NCBI RefSeq assembly: GCF_018531375.1
Contig: NZ_JAHBOH010000001.1
Span: 1,736,001-1,800,000, forward strand
DNA length: 64,000 nucleotides
Source: Cellulomonas fulva
GTDB lineage: Bacteria; Actinomycetota; Actinomycetes; Actinomycetales; Cellulomonadaceae
Direction of reading: 5' to 3'
The notes under the pieces are model-generated. The model ran no database searches. It was not told the origin of the DNA and was given only the letters and a program-made list of their open reading frames with translations. The position numbers were made by a program, and so were the translations under genes. Positions 45,372 through 53,261 of the stretch are shown piece by piece (position 1 is the first letter of the stretch; the number at the start of each line of letters is the position of its first letter).

Positions 45372-45627
45372 CGTCGCGCGGGGGGCACGTCCCGGTGCTC
45401 CGGTCCGGCTCGGTGCGCCTCGCGTGCACCGGCGTCGCGAGCACCGTGCCGGATCGCGTAAGGTAGGCCCTCGGACTTTCCTTGCGTGGAGGGCGCGGTC
45501 GTCATGGATCGCGGTCCCGCCGCCGGGGCACCCGCCGGTCGCGGCCGGGGCGTCTCGGTGGACCACGTGCGATCGACCAGCACCGGTCCGCTCCCTGCGG
45601 GCCACACCCGGAAGCGAGAGTGGACCC

Positions 45628-45726
45628 ATGGGCTCCGTCATCAAGAAGCGCCGCAAGCGGATGGCCAAGAAGAAGCACCGCAAGCTGCTGCGCAAGACGC
45701 GTCACCAGCGTCGCAACAAGAAGTGA
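45628..45726 (+). CDS. Small ribosomal protein bS22 (AURKAIP1/COX24 domain)
   Basis: A 32-residue very basic peptide (MGSVIKKRRKRMAKKKHRKL, then LRKTRHQRRNKK) that matches the actinobacterial AURKAIP1/COX24-type protein identified in mycobacterial ribosomes as bS22. The family is 32-34 residues long, so it is complete. The 256-bp gap before it contains a -10-like TAAGGT at 45459-45464, which would leave a long leader of about 160 bases; no other gene was seen there. Confidence 0.93.
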   Translation: MGSVIKKRRKRMAKKKHRKLLRKTRHQRRNKK

Positions 45727-45730
45727 CCTC

Positions 45731-45790
45731 GCGCTGCCCCTGAGGCAGCGCCTGACGAGGGGCTCGGCCGTGCTGGCCGGGCCCCTCGTC
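45731..45790 (+). terminator. Hairpins after bS22
   Basis: Two stems in a row: GCGCTGCC with GGCAGCGC (45731-45751), then GACGAGGGGC with GCCCCTCGTC (45754-45790). Confidence 0.65.
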
Positions 45791-45820
45791 GCCGTCCTGG
45801 CCGGGGTGCTCGTCGCAGTT

Positions 45821-45837
45821 CTACAACGATGTAGGCT
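45821..45837 (+). promoter_or_regulatory. LacI-type operator at the second GH127 gene
   Basis: CTACAACGATGTAG (45821-45834) is identical to the site at 55024-55037. It overlaps a -10-like TAGGCT (45832-45837), only 7 bp before the GTG start, so the mRNA may be leaderless. Confidence 0.7.
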
Positions 45838-45843
45838 GATCTC

Positions 45844-47796
45844 GTGGTCGATCTGCTGACGCCCGACGGTCCGTGCGTCCCGCGTGGCGCGTACGCGCCG
45901 CACACCCCGCTGCCGTTCGACGCCGTCCGGCTCGGTCCGGACGGCTTCCTGGGCGGTTGGCAGCGCCTGAACCGCGAGCAGGTCATCCCGCACCTGTGGG
46001 CCAACCTCGAGTCGTCCGGCGTCCTGGACAACCTGCGCACCGCCGCGGGCCGGGCGGACCTGCCCTGGCGCGGCTTCAACTTCGCGGACTCGGACCTGCA
46101 CAAGACGCTCGAGGCCGTGGCGTGGGAGGCCGGCCGCGTGCCGGCGGACCAGCCGTGGGAGGACGACGTCCGCGCGGCCGTCGACCTGCTCGCGGCAGCG
46201 CAGCGGCCCGACGGGTACCTCGACTCGCACGTCCAGGTGACCCGCCCCGACGACGCCTTCGTGGACCTGCGCTGGGGCCACGAGCTCTACGTGCTGGGCC
46301 ACCTGCTCCAGGCCGCGGTGGCCCGGGCGCGCACGGGCGGCGGCGAGGACCTGCTGGACGTCGCCCGCCGGTTCGCGACGATGGTGGACGAGCAGCTCGG
46401 CGCGGACGCGTGCTGCGGGCACCCCGAGGTGGAGACCGCGCTCGTCGAGCTGTACCGCCTCACCGGCGAGCGCCGCTGGCTGGACCTGGCGCAGCGGCAG
46501 GTGGACGCGCGAGGGCACGGGGCGCTGGGTGCCGGACCGTTCCCCTCGGCGTACCACCAGGACCACACCCCGGTGCGGTCGGCGCAGGAGGTCGCGGGGC
46601 ACGCCGTCCGGCAGGTGTACCTCGCCGCGGGCGTCGCCGACCTGGTGGCGGAGACCGGCGACACCGAGCTGCTGGCCGCGCTGCTGCGCCTGTGGGACAG
46701 CGCCGAGGACACGCGCACGTACGTCACCGGCGGCATCGGCTCGCGGCACCGCGACGAGGCGTTCGGGGACGCGTACGAGCTCTCGCCCGAGCGTGCGTAC
46801 GCCGAGACGTGCGCCGCGATCGGCGTGGTGCACTGGGCGTGGCGCATGCTCCTGCTCACCGGCGAGGGCCGGTTCGCCGACGCGATGGAGCGGGCGCTCT
46901 ACAACGCCGTGCCCGCCGGCCTGGGCCGCGACGGTCGCTCGTTCTTCTACTCCAACCCGCTGCAGCTGCGCACGGACCACGACGGCTCGAGCGAGTACTC
47001 GCCCGGCCGCCGCCTCCCCTGGTTCGAGTGCGCCTGCTGCCCGCCGAACCTCGCGCGGCTCGCCGCGAGCCTGCACGCCTACGTGGCGACCCGGTCCGAC
47101 GAGGGCGTCGCGCTGCACCTGTACGCCGCGGGCGAGGTCGAGCTCCGGACGTCGGACGCGCACGACGAGCCCGCGCGCCTCGTCGTGCGGACGGACTACC
47201 CCTGGGACGGGCGGGTGGAGGTCGAGGCGGTCGGCGGGCTCGTCGTCCCGCTCGCCCTGCGCGTCCCGGGGTGGGCCGACGAGGGTGCGGTGCGGCTCAC
47301 GGTCGACGACGAGCCCGTGCCGCTCGTCGTGCGCGACGGCTACGCGCACGTCCCGGCGACACCGGACCGACCGGTGCACCGCGTGGTGCTCGATCTCCCG
47401 ATGCCGGTGGTGCCCCTCGCCGCCCACCCGCGCGTCGATGCCGTGCGCGGGTGCGTGGCGCTCCGTCGCGGGCCGGTGGTGCTGTGCCTCGAGCAGGTGG
47501 ACCTGCCGGCGGGCGTGGTGCTCGAGGACGTCCGCCTGGTCCCCGGTTCCTCGCTCACCGCGGCCGCGGGCGACGCCCAGGGGGTTCCCGTCGTCGTGCA
47601 CGCCCGCGGGACCCACGAGCCGGCCCGCGGCCGCCCCGCCTGGAGCGCCGCCTGGGGGCCGGCGGGCGGCCACGACGAGCCCGGCGCCCCGGTCCGTGAG
47701 CCCGTGGACCTGACCTTCGTGCCGTACCACGCGTGGGGCGAGCGCGAGCCCGGCGCCATGCGCGTCTGGGTGCCGGTCGCGTCGGTGACACCGTGA
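45844..47796 (+). CDS. GH127 beta-L-arabinofuranosidase, second copy
   Basis: A 650-residue GH127 (DUF1680) protein without a signal peptide. The metal/catalytic signature is present: E321 and C323 in AETC, C398-C399 in FECACCPP, plus TYVTGGIGSRHRDEAFGDAYELSP before them. It is clearly different from the GH127 at 16883-18820 (for example in the N terminus and in a C-terminal insertion rich in Gly/Ala), so it may act on another beta-L-arabinoside. No ribosome site precedes GTG 45844, but an operator and a -10-like element do. It is probably co-transcribed with the LacI gene that follows. Confidence 0.92.
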   Translation: MVDLLTPDGPCVPRGAYAPHTPLPFDAVRLGPDGFLGGWQRLNREQVIPHLWANLESSGVLDNLRTAAGRADLPWRGFNFADSDLHKTLEAVAWEAGRVPADQPWEDDVRAAVDLLAAAQRPDGYLDSHVQVTRPDDAFVDLRWGHELYVLGHLLQAAVARARTGGGEDLLDVARRFATMVDEQLGADACCGHPEVETALVELYRLTGERRWLDLAQRQVDARGHGALGAGPFPSAYHQDHTPVRSAQEVAGHAVRQVYLAAGVADLVAETGDTELLAALLRLWDSAEDTRTYVTGGIGSRHRDEAFGDAYELSPERAYAETCAAIGVVHWAWRMLLLTGEGRFADAMERALYNAVPAGLGRDGRSFFYSNPLQLRTDHDGSSEYSPGRRLPWFECACCPPNLARLAASLHAYVATRSDEGVALHLYAAGEVELRTSDAHDEPARLVVRTDYPWDGRVEVEAVGGLVVPLALRVPGWADEGAVRLTVDDEPVPLVVRDGYAHVPATPDRPVHRVVLDLPMPVVPLAAHPRVDAVRGCVALRRGPVVLCLEQVDLPAGVVLEDVRLVPGSSLTAAAGDAQGVPVVVHARGTHEPARGRPAWSAAWGPAGGHDEPGAPVREPVDLTFVPYHAWGEREPGAMRVWVPVASVTP

Positions 47797-47882
47797 CGGG
47801 CGTCGTTCTGCCAGGCTCGGCCCCGGTGACGCCCCCGCTCGCGGGTGCGACGACGGGATCGACGGGACGGAAGGTGCGCAAG

Positions 47883-48935
47883 GTGGGTGGACGACGCGGT
47901 GGCGCGGTCACGATGCACGACGTCGCCGCGCGCGCCGCCGTCTCGGTCAAGACCGTCTCCAACGTCATCAACGGCTACCCGTACATCCGTGAGACCACGC
48001 GCGCGAAGGTCGAGGCCGCGATCGCGGAGCTCGGGTACCACGTGAACATGAGCGCGCGGAACCTGCGCCGCGGCCGCACCGGCCTGATCGGCCTGGCGGT
48101 CCCGGAGCTCTCGCTGCCGTACTTCGCCGAGCTCGCGGACTCCGTGATCCGCGCGGCCGAGGACCGCGGCATGACCGTGCTGATCGAGCAGACGGGCGCC
48201 GTGCGGGAGCGCGAGATCGAGGTCGTGTCCGGCCAGCGCCGGCAGTTCACCGACGGCCTGATCTACTCCCCGCTGGCGCTGGGTCCCGACGACATCGGCG
48301 AGCTGGCCGTCGTCGACTACCCGCTGGTGCTCCTGGGCGAGCGGATCTTCGGCGGGCCGGCCGACCACGTGACGATGAGCAACGTCGAGGCCGCGCGTGC
48401 CGCGACGGAGCACCTGCTCGCGCAGGGCCGCCGCCGCATCGCGGTGGTCGGCGCGCACGCGGGGGAGATGGTCGGCTCCGCGGCGCTGCGCCTGCAGGGC
48501 TACCAGCGCGCGCTCGAGGACGCGGGCATCGCCGTCGACCCGGCGCTCGTCGCCGAGGCGGGGCTGTGGCACCGCGCCACGGGCGCCGAGGCCATGGCCC
48601 GGCTGCTCGACGACGGCGTCCAGCTCGACGCGGTCTTCGGCCTCAACGACGCGCTCGCGCTCGGCGCGCTCCACGAGCTGCACCGGCGGCGCGTCGACGT
48701 CCCCGGTGACGTCGCCGTGATCGGCTTCGACGACATCGAGGAGACGGCCTACTCGGCGCCGACCCTCTCGACGGTGCACCCGGGGCGGGAGGAGATCGCG
48801 CGCACGGCCGTCGACCTGCTGCTCGCCCGCATCGAGGACCCCGACGACGACCGCCCGTTCCAGCAGGTCATCGCCGACTTCTCGATCATCGCCCGCGAGT
48901 CCACCCTCGGCGAGGGCACCCCGGCCGGGCACTGA
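47883..48935 (+). CDS. LacI family transcriptional regulator (second block)
   Basis: A LacI/GalR regulator of about 350 residues: HTH and hinge VTMHDVAARAAVSVKTVSNV, then INGYPYIRETTRAKV, and an effector domain ending VIGFDDIEETAYSAPTLSTVHPG. GTG 47883 has GGAAGG 8 bp upstream; the frame also opens at GTG 47793, which overlaps the GH127 stop, and that longer form would add 30 residues. Located directly behind the GH127 gene whose promoter has CTACAACGATGTAG, it is the best candidate to bind this operator family, including the sites at 54788-54811 and 55024-55037 (inference). Confidence 0.88.
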   Translation: MGGRRGGAVTMHDVAARAAVSVKTVSNVINGYPYIRETTRAKVEAAIAELGYHVNMSARNLRRGRTGLIGLAVPELSLPYFAELADSVIRAAEDRGMTVLIEQTGAVREREIEVVSGQRRQFTDGLIYSPLALGPDDIGELAVVDYPLVLLGERIFGGPADHVTMSNVEAARAATEHLLAQGRRRIAVVGAHAGEMVGSAALRLQGYQRALEDAGIAVDPALVAEAGLWHRATGAEAMARLLDDGVQLDAVFGLNDALALGALHELHRRRVDVPGDVAVIGFDDIEETAYSAPTLSTVHPGREEIARTAVDLLLARIEDPDDDRPFQQVIADFSIIARESTLGEGTPAGH

Positions 48936-49008
48936 GCACCGTCGAGGGAGCGGTCCCGCCCAGGGGCCCGGCTACGCTGCGGCGGAGGGTCGACGAAGGG
49001 GGCAGGTC

Positions 49009-49227
49009 GTGCGTCGTGTGCTGGTGGCGGTGGTCGGCCTCGTCCTGCTCGTCGGCGGCGACGGTGCGATCGCCGCCGGGGCGACGTCCGGTCCCGAGGT
49101 CGAGCCCGTGACCGAGCCCGTGACCGAGCCCGTGACCGAGCTTCCGAACGGCTGCGCGGCGCCGGCAGGCGCGACGACCTTCACCTGCGCGGTAGGCGCG
49201 GACATCCTGGTGATCGACGGGAGCTGA
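49009..49227 (+). CDS. Small secreted protein of unknown function
   Basis: A 72-residue protein with a clear signal peptide (MRRVLVAVVGLVLLVGG...AIAAGA), three EPVT repeats encoded by a 12-bp DNA repeat (49102-49137), and a C-terminal part with two Cys (NGCAAPAGATTFTCAVGAD) that could form a disulfide. GTG 49009 follows a purine-rich AAGGGGGCAGG. I do not recognise a family. It lies between the LacI gene and the convergent DUF624 operon. Confidence 0.6.
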   Translation: MRRVLVAVVGLVLLVGGDGAIAAGATSGPEVEPVTEPVTEPVTELPNGCAAPAGATTFTCAVGADILVIDGS

Positions 49228-49281
49228 CCTCACGAGGGGCGACGAGCTGGTGCGAGCGGTGAACGGGCGCCGCAGCAGAGC

Positions 49282-49911
49282 TCACGAGCCCGTTCGGGTG
49301 TCGATGCGGTCGAGGCGGGCGTCGACCAGCCAGCCCGAGGCCAGGAGAGCGACGCTCGCGCCGACGAGGACCCCGACCACGGGGACGAACCACGCGGTCG
49401 CCGCGATGGCGGTGAGCGTCACGACGACGGCGACCGACGTACCCGGGCTGAGGGCGGGTGCCAGCAGCAGGAACCGCCAGGTCGCGAGCGCGGCGTCGTC
49501 GTAGCGGCGCAGGACGGGCGGGACGAACGCGACGACGAGCGCCGTCCACGCGGCCACGACGACGAGCCCGACGACGAGCGCGGCTCGGCCGGGGCCGTCG
49601 AGCAGGGCGGCGACGCCGCCGTCGACGACGAGCAGCGCGCCGACCGCCCACAGCGGCGCACCGACCACGTTGGCGCGCCGGAACCCCGCGCGCCACGCGG
49701 ACCAGAAGTCGCGCCACACGGACGTGGACGGGTCGCCCGCGGGCAGCCGCGCGAGCAGGCGCCCGGCGGCGTCGAGCGCGGGGAACAGACCCAGCACCAC
49801 CCCGCCGGCGAGGGTGCCGAGCAGCAGCAGGAGCTGGGCGAGCACCAGGTGCTCGACCCAGCGCAGCACGCCCATGACCCGCCCGGCCCAGCCGGCGCCC
49901 TCCTCGCTCAT
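49282..49911 (-). CDS. DUF624 (YesL-like) membrane protein
   Basis: A 209-residue protein with about five hydrophobic segments, matching the DUF624/YesL family, which is often found with sugar ABC importers and glycosidases in Gram-positive bacteria. Typical elements are the amphipathic start (VMGVLRWVEHLVLAQLLLLL), FPALDAAGRLLARLPAG and VWRDFWSAWRAGFRRANVVG. Function is unknown. ATG 49911 is chosen; GTG 49950 overlaps the stop of the GH43 gene (GTGA) and may be the real coupled start. It is the last gene of the leftward operon. Confidence 0.85.
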   Translation of the reverse strand: MSEEGAGWAGRVMGVLRWVEHLVLAQLLLLLGTLAGGVVLGLFPALDAAGRLLARLPAGDPSTSVWRDFWSAWRAGFRRANVVGAPLWAVGALLVVDGGVAALLDGPGRAALVVGLVVVAAWTALVVAFVPPVLRRYDDAALATWRFLLLAPALSPGTSVAVVVTLTAIAATAWFVPVVGVLVGASVALLASGWLVDARLDRIDTRTGS

Positions 49912-49946
49912 GCCCCCGATCCTCGCGGACGCGCGCGCCTGCGTGC

Positions 49947-51266
49947 TCACGCGACGCCCGTCGGGGTGACGCGGACGCCGGCGACCGTGCGGCCCCGGTC
50001 GTCGAGGGCGGAGAACGTCCAGGTCGGGCTCCCGGTCCGGGCGTCGGACGCGGGCAGCACCACGGCCTCGGCGCGTGCGCCGTCGTCCCAGCGCCACGCG
50101 AACCGGCCGGCGCCGTGCGCGACCACGTCCGTCACCGCGAGGGCGGTCCGCGTCGTCGGCTGCACGGACCGGGGGTCGGCCGCGAGGTCGAGGACGTCCC
50201 ACGTGCCCTCGAGGACGCCGGCATCCGCCGGCCACGCGGACTGCGGCGCGCGCTCGTGCGCGGTGCCGGCCCACGGGAGCAGGCTGACCACCGGCCAGCC
50301 GTCGTGCGTCCAGGCGAGCAGCCGCGTCTCGACACGGTGCTGAGTCGGCGCCTCGGCGTCGCGCGCGTGGTGCACCAGGTACTGCCGGCCCTGCTCCGTC
50401 AGCACCGCGGCGTGACCCGGCGCGCGCACGCCCGGGCCGCCGGGCAGGCGGTGACCGGTCAGGACGAACGTGCCGGCGTCCGCACCCTCGTCGTCCCGCA
50501 GGTCGCGGCCCAGACGGTCCACGTACGGACCGGTGACCGACGACGCGACGCCCACGCGCACGTGGTAGCTGTCGAACAGCGAGTCCCAGGACGCGATGAG
50601 CGCCCAGCCGCCGCCGGGGCGGGAAAGGACGTAGGCGCCCTCGAGCGCCCCCTCGACGTCGGCGGGGCGGCGGGCGAGGAGCACACCGGGAGCCTCGCCG
50701 AGCGCGAGTCCCGTCCGCGGGTCGAGCTCGAGCGCGTGCAGGCCGCCGAAGAACGAGCCGTACACCAGCCAGTGCTGCGCGCCGTCGACGACGAGGTTCG
50801 CGTCGATCGCGTTGGGCGGGCCGTCGCCGTGGGGCGAGGTGCCGGGGACGATGCCGTCGTGCGTGCTCGTCACGACGATCCCGCGCTCGGTCCACGGACC
50901 GCTCGGGTGCGGCGCGACGGCGAGCCCGATCGCCGAGGTCCGGGAGCCGAAGGTCGACGCCGACCAGTACATGCGCCACTCGTCGTCGACGCGGACCACC
51001 TCGGGCGCCCACAGGCCGGGGGCTCCCGTCCAGGCGAACGCGTCCGCGGGCACGCCGGGCAGGGCCCAGCCGTGGAACGTCCAGGTGACCAGGTCCGACG
51101 AGCGCCGCACCTGGACCCCGCCGCGCACGGGACCGCCGGCGTAGGCGTCGGTGGAGAACAGCCAGTAGGTGCCGTCGTCGTCGCGCACCGCGGTCGGGTC
51201 GTGGGCGTGGTCGGCCCCCCAGCTCGCGGTGTCGAGGTCGACGGCGGCCGGGTCGGTGGTGGTCAC
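49947..51266 (-). CDS. Intracellular GH43 enzyme (arabinan/arabinoside hydrolase)
   Basis: A 439-residue GH43 protein without a signal peptide. The five-bladed propeller covers about residues 15-320, with the catalytic triad D23 (AHDPTAVR), D155 (NAIDANLV) and E209 (ALEGAYVL); WAPEVVRV is also typical. A small beta-domain follows. The pattern is close to endo-1,5-alpha-L-arabinanases, but an intracellular position suggests it acts on imported short arabino-oligosaccharides. GTG 51266 lies 4 bp after the permease stop, within an operon with a complete binding protein and permease set. Confidence 0.88.
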   Translation of the reverse strand: MTTTDPAAVDLDTASWGADHAHDPTAVRDDDGTYWLFSTDAYAGGPVRGGVQVRRSSDLVTWTFHGWALPGVPADAFAWTGAPGLWAPEVVRVDDEWRMYWSASTFGSRTSAIGLAVAPHPSGPWTERGIVVTSTHDGIVPGTSPHGDGPPNAIDANLVVDGAQHWLVYGSFFGGLHALELDPRTGLALGEAPGVLLARRPADVEGALEGAYVLSRPGGGWALIASWDSLFDSYHVRVGVASSVTGPYVDRLGRDLRDDEGADAGTFVLTGHRLPGGPGVRAPGHAAVLTEQGRQYLVHHARDAEAPTQHRVETRLLAWTHDGWPVVSLLPWAGTAHERAPQSAWPADAGVLEGTWDVLDLAADPRSVQPTTRTALAVTDVVAHGAGRFAWRWDDGARAEAVVLPASDARTGSPTWTFSALDDRGRTVAGVRVTPTGVA

Positions 51267-51270
51267 GGCC

Positions 51271-52185
51271 CTACCCCTTGGTCCCCGTGAGGGCGACCGA
51301 CTCGATGATCTGCCGCTGGAAGATCAGGAAGACGATCACGATCGGCAGCAGCGCGACGAACGACGCCGCCATGATCAGCGGGTAGTCGCGCTGCGTGGCG
51401 AACTCGACGTTGAGGTTGGCGATGACGACCTGCAGCGTCTGCTTCTCCGGGGAGTTCAGGTACAGGATCGGTGCCAGGTAGTCGTTCCAGATCGTCATGA
51501 ACCAGAGGATGAACTGCGCGGCGATGGCCGGGCGGATCATCGGCATGATCATCCGGAAGAAGATCGTCAGGTAGGAGGCGCCGTCGATCTTGGCGGCCTC
51601 GATCAAGGAGTCCGGCACCGACTCGAGGTACTGCCGGATGAAGAAGATCATGATGATGTTGCCGAACAGCAGCGGCACGATCAGCGGCAGCAGGGTGTCC
51701 ACCCAGTGCAGCCGGGAGAACATCACGAACTGCGGGATCATGATCGTCGGGTAGGGGATCATCAGGCCCGACAGCAGCGCCAGGAAGATGACGTTCTTGC
51801 CCGGCAGCCGCATCTTCGCGAGCGCGAACGCCGCGATCGCCGAGGTGAGCGACCCGACGACGGTGACGGTCGTGGCGACGATGAAGCTGTTCTTGAAGCC
51901 CGACAGGATCGGCGCCTCCGACCACATGCGCACGAACGTGTCCCACTGCGGGACCTCGGGCCACAGCACGGGCGGCAGGGCGAAGACCTCGGTCTTGGTC
52001 TTGATGGCGGTGGTGAACATCCACACCAGCGGTGCGAGCATCACGACGGCGAACAGCGCGAGCACGATGAACAGCACCGTGTTCGTCACGCGGCTCTCGT
52101 TGCGCACGCCGCGGTTGGCGGGCTGCTGGCGGGCGGTGGCGCCGGCGGGCGTGCCGCCGCGGCGCAGGACAGGGATCGTGGTCAT
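51271..52185 (-). CDS. ABC sugar importer permease, MalG type
   Basis: A 304-residue permease with six helices. After a basic N terminus of about 30 residues comes TNTVLFIVLALFAVVMLAPL; the EAA loop is SLIEAAKIDGASYLTIFFRM at about residues 194-213. It works with the MalF-type permease 10 bp upstream in the operon. No ATPase gene is present here either. Confidence 0.93.
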   Translation of the reverse strand: MTTIPVLRRGGTPAGATARQQPANRGVRNESRVTNTVLFIVLALFAVVMLAPLVWMFTTAIKTKTEVFALPPVLWPEVPQWDTFVRMWSEAPILSGFKNSFIVATTVTVVGSLTSAIAAFALAKMRLPGKNVIFLALLSGLMIPYPTIMIPQFVMFSRLHWVDTLLPLIVPLLFGNIIMIFFIRQYLESVPDSLIEAAKIDGASYLTIFFRMIMPMIRPAIAAQFILWFMTIWNDYLAPILYLNSPEKQTLQVVIANLNVEFATQRDYPLIMAASFVALLPIVIVFLIFQRQIIESVALTGTKG

Positions 52186-52195
52186 GGTCGCGGCC

Positions 52196-53173
52196 TCACT
52201 CGATGCTGAAGCTGTTGCGCCGGTTGAGGCGGAACTGGATGAGGGTGATGACGAGCACGAGGATCCCCAGCACGATCGCCATCGCGGTGGCGTACCCCAT
52301 CTGCTGGTACTTGAACGCCTTGCGCACGATGTACCAGACGACCGACGCGGAGCTGAACTCGGGCCCGCCGGTGGGGGTCATGATGTTGATCTCGGTGAAG
52401 ATCTGGGCCCCGGCGATGATGTTCGTGACGACGAGGAAGAACGTCACCGGACGCACCATCGGGAGCGTGATCGAGCGGAACTTCTGGTAGGCGTTCGCGC
52501 CGTCGAGCGACGCGGCCTCGTACAGCGAGGCAGGCACGGACTGGATCGCCGCCAGGTACAGCAGCATCGAGTAGCCGAGGCCCTTCCAGATGGCCATCAG
52601 GATGATCGCGGGCTTGACCGTGGCGGTGTTCTGCAGCCAGTCCGGTCCGTTGATCCCGAACCACCCGAGCACCTGGTTGATCAGCCCGAAGTCGCCGTTG
52701 TACGCGAACTGCCAGACGATCGCGATCGCGGCCAGCGAGGAGATGACCGGCACGTAGTAGATGGTGCGGAACGCCGTGCGCCCGGGGATCCGGCGGTTGA
52801 GCGCGATCGCGAGCAGGAGCGACAGCACGAGCCCGATCGGGATGCCGATCATGTAGAAGAACGTGTTCCACAGGCTCTTGCGGAAGTACTCGTCCTGGAC
52901 GAGCGCGACGTAGTTGTCGAGGCCGACGAACCGCATGGGCCCGAGCCCGTTCCAGCTCGTCAGCGAGGTGTAGACCGCGAACCCGATGGGGTAGAGCGTG
53001 AAGAGCAGGAAGCCGATCACGGGCGGCGCGATGAACAGCAGCGCCCACCGGTGCTCGACCCGGTGCAGGCGGTTGCGCGCGCGGCGGTCCCGGTCCGGCG
53101 CGCGTTCGGGCTGCGGGCCTGCGTCGGCGGGTGGGGGGTCGACCGTGGCCGCGGCGGCCTGGCTTCGCGTCAT
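52196..53173 (-). CDS. ABC sugar importer permease, MalF type
   Basis: A 325-residue permease with a hydrophilic Pro/Ala-rich N-terminal tail, then six helices (ALLFIAPPVIGFLLFTLYPI first) and the EAA loop SLYEAASLDGANAYQKFRSI at about residues 216-235. It is second in the leftward operon, 88 bp after the binding-protein gene, with a hairpin in between. Confidence 0.93.
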   Translation of the reverse strand: MTRSQAAAATVDPPPADAGPQPERAPDRDRRARNRLHRVEHRWALLFIAPPVIGFLLFTLYPIGFAVYTSLTSWNGLGPMRFVGLDNYVALVQDEYFRKSLWNTFFYMIGIPIGLVLSLLLAIALNRRIPGRTAFRTIYYVPVISSLAAIAIVWQFAYNGDFGLINQVLGWFGINGPDWLQNTATVKPAIILMAIWKGLGYSMLLYLAAIQSVPASLYEAASLDGANAYQKFRSITLPMVRPVTFFLVVTNIIAGAQIFTEINIMTPTGGPEFSSASVVWYIVRKAFKYQQMGYATAMAIVLGILVLVITLIQFRLNRRNSFSIE

Positions 53174-53222
53174 CGCAGAAGTCCTCTCGGGTTCTCGAGG
53201 TGGGGACGAGGGGCGGACGGGG

Positions 53223-53256
53223 CGGGGCCCGGTCGCCGGGGAGCGACCGGGCCCCG
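53223..53256 (-). terminator. Intra-operon hairpin after the binding-protein gene
   Basis: A perfect 14-bp stem (53223-53236 with 53243-53256) with a 6-base loop, 5 bp after the binding-protein stop and 50 bp before the permease start. Confidence 0.7.
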
Positions 53257-53261
53257 CGAGG

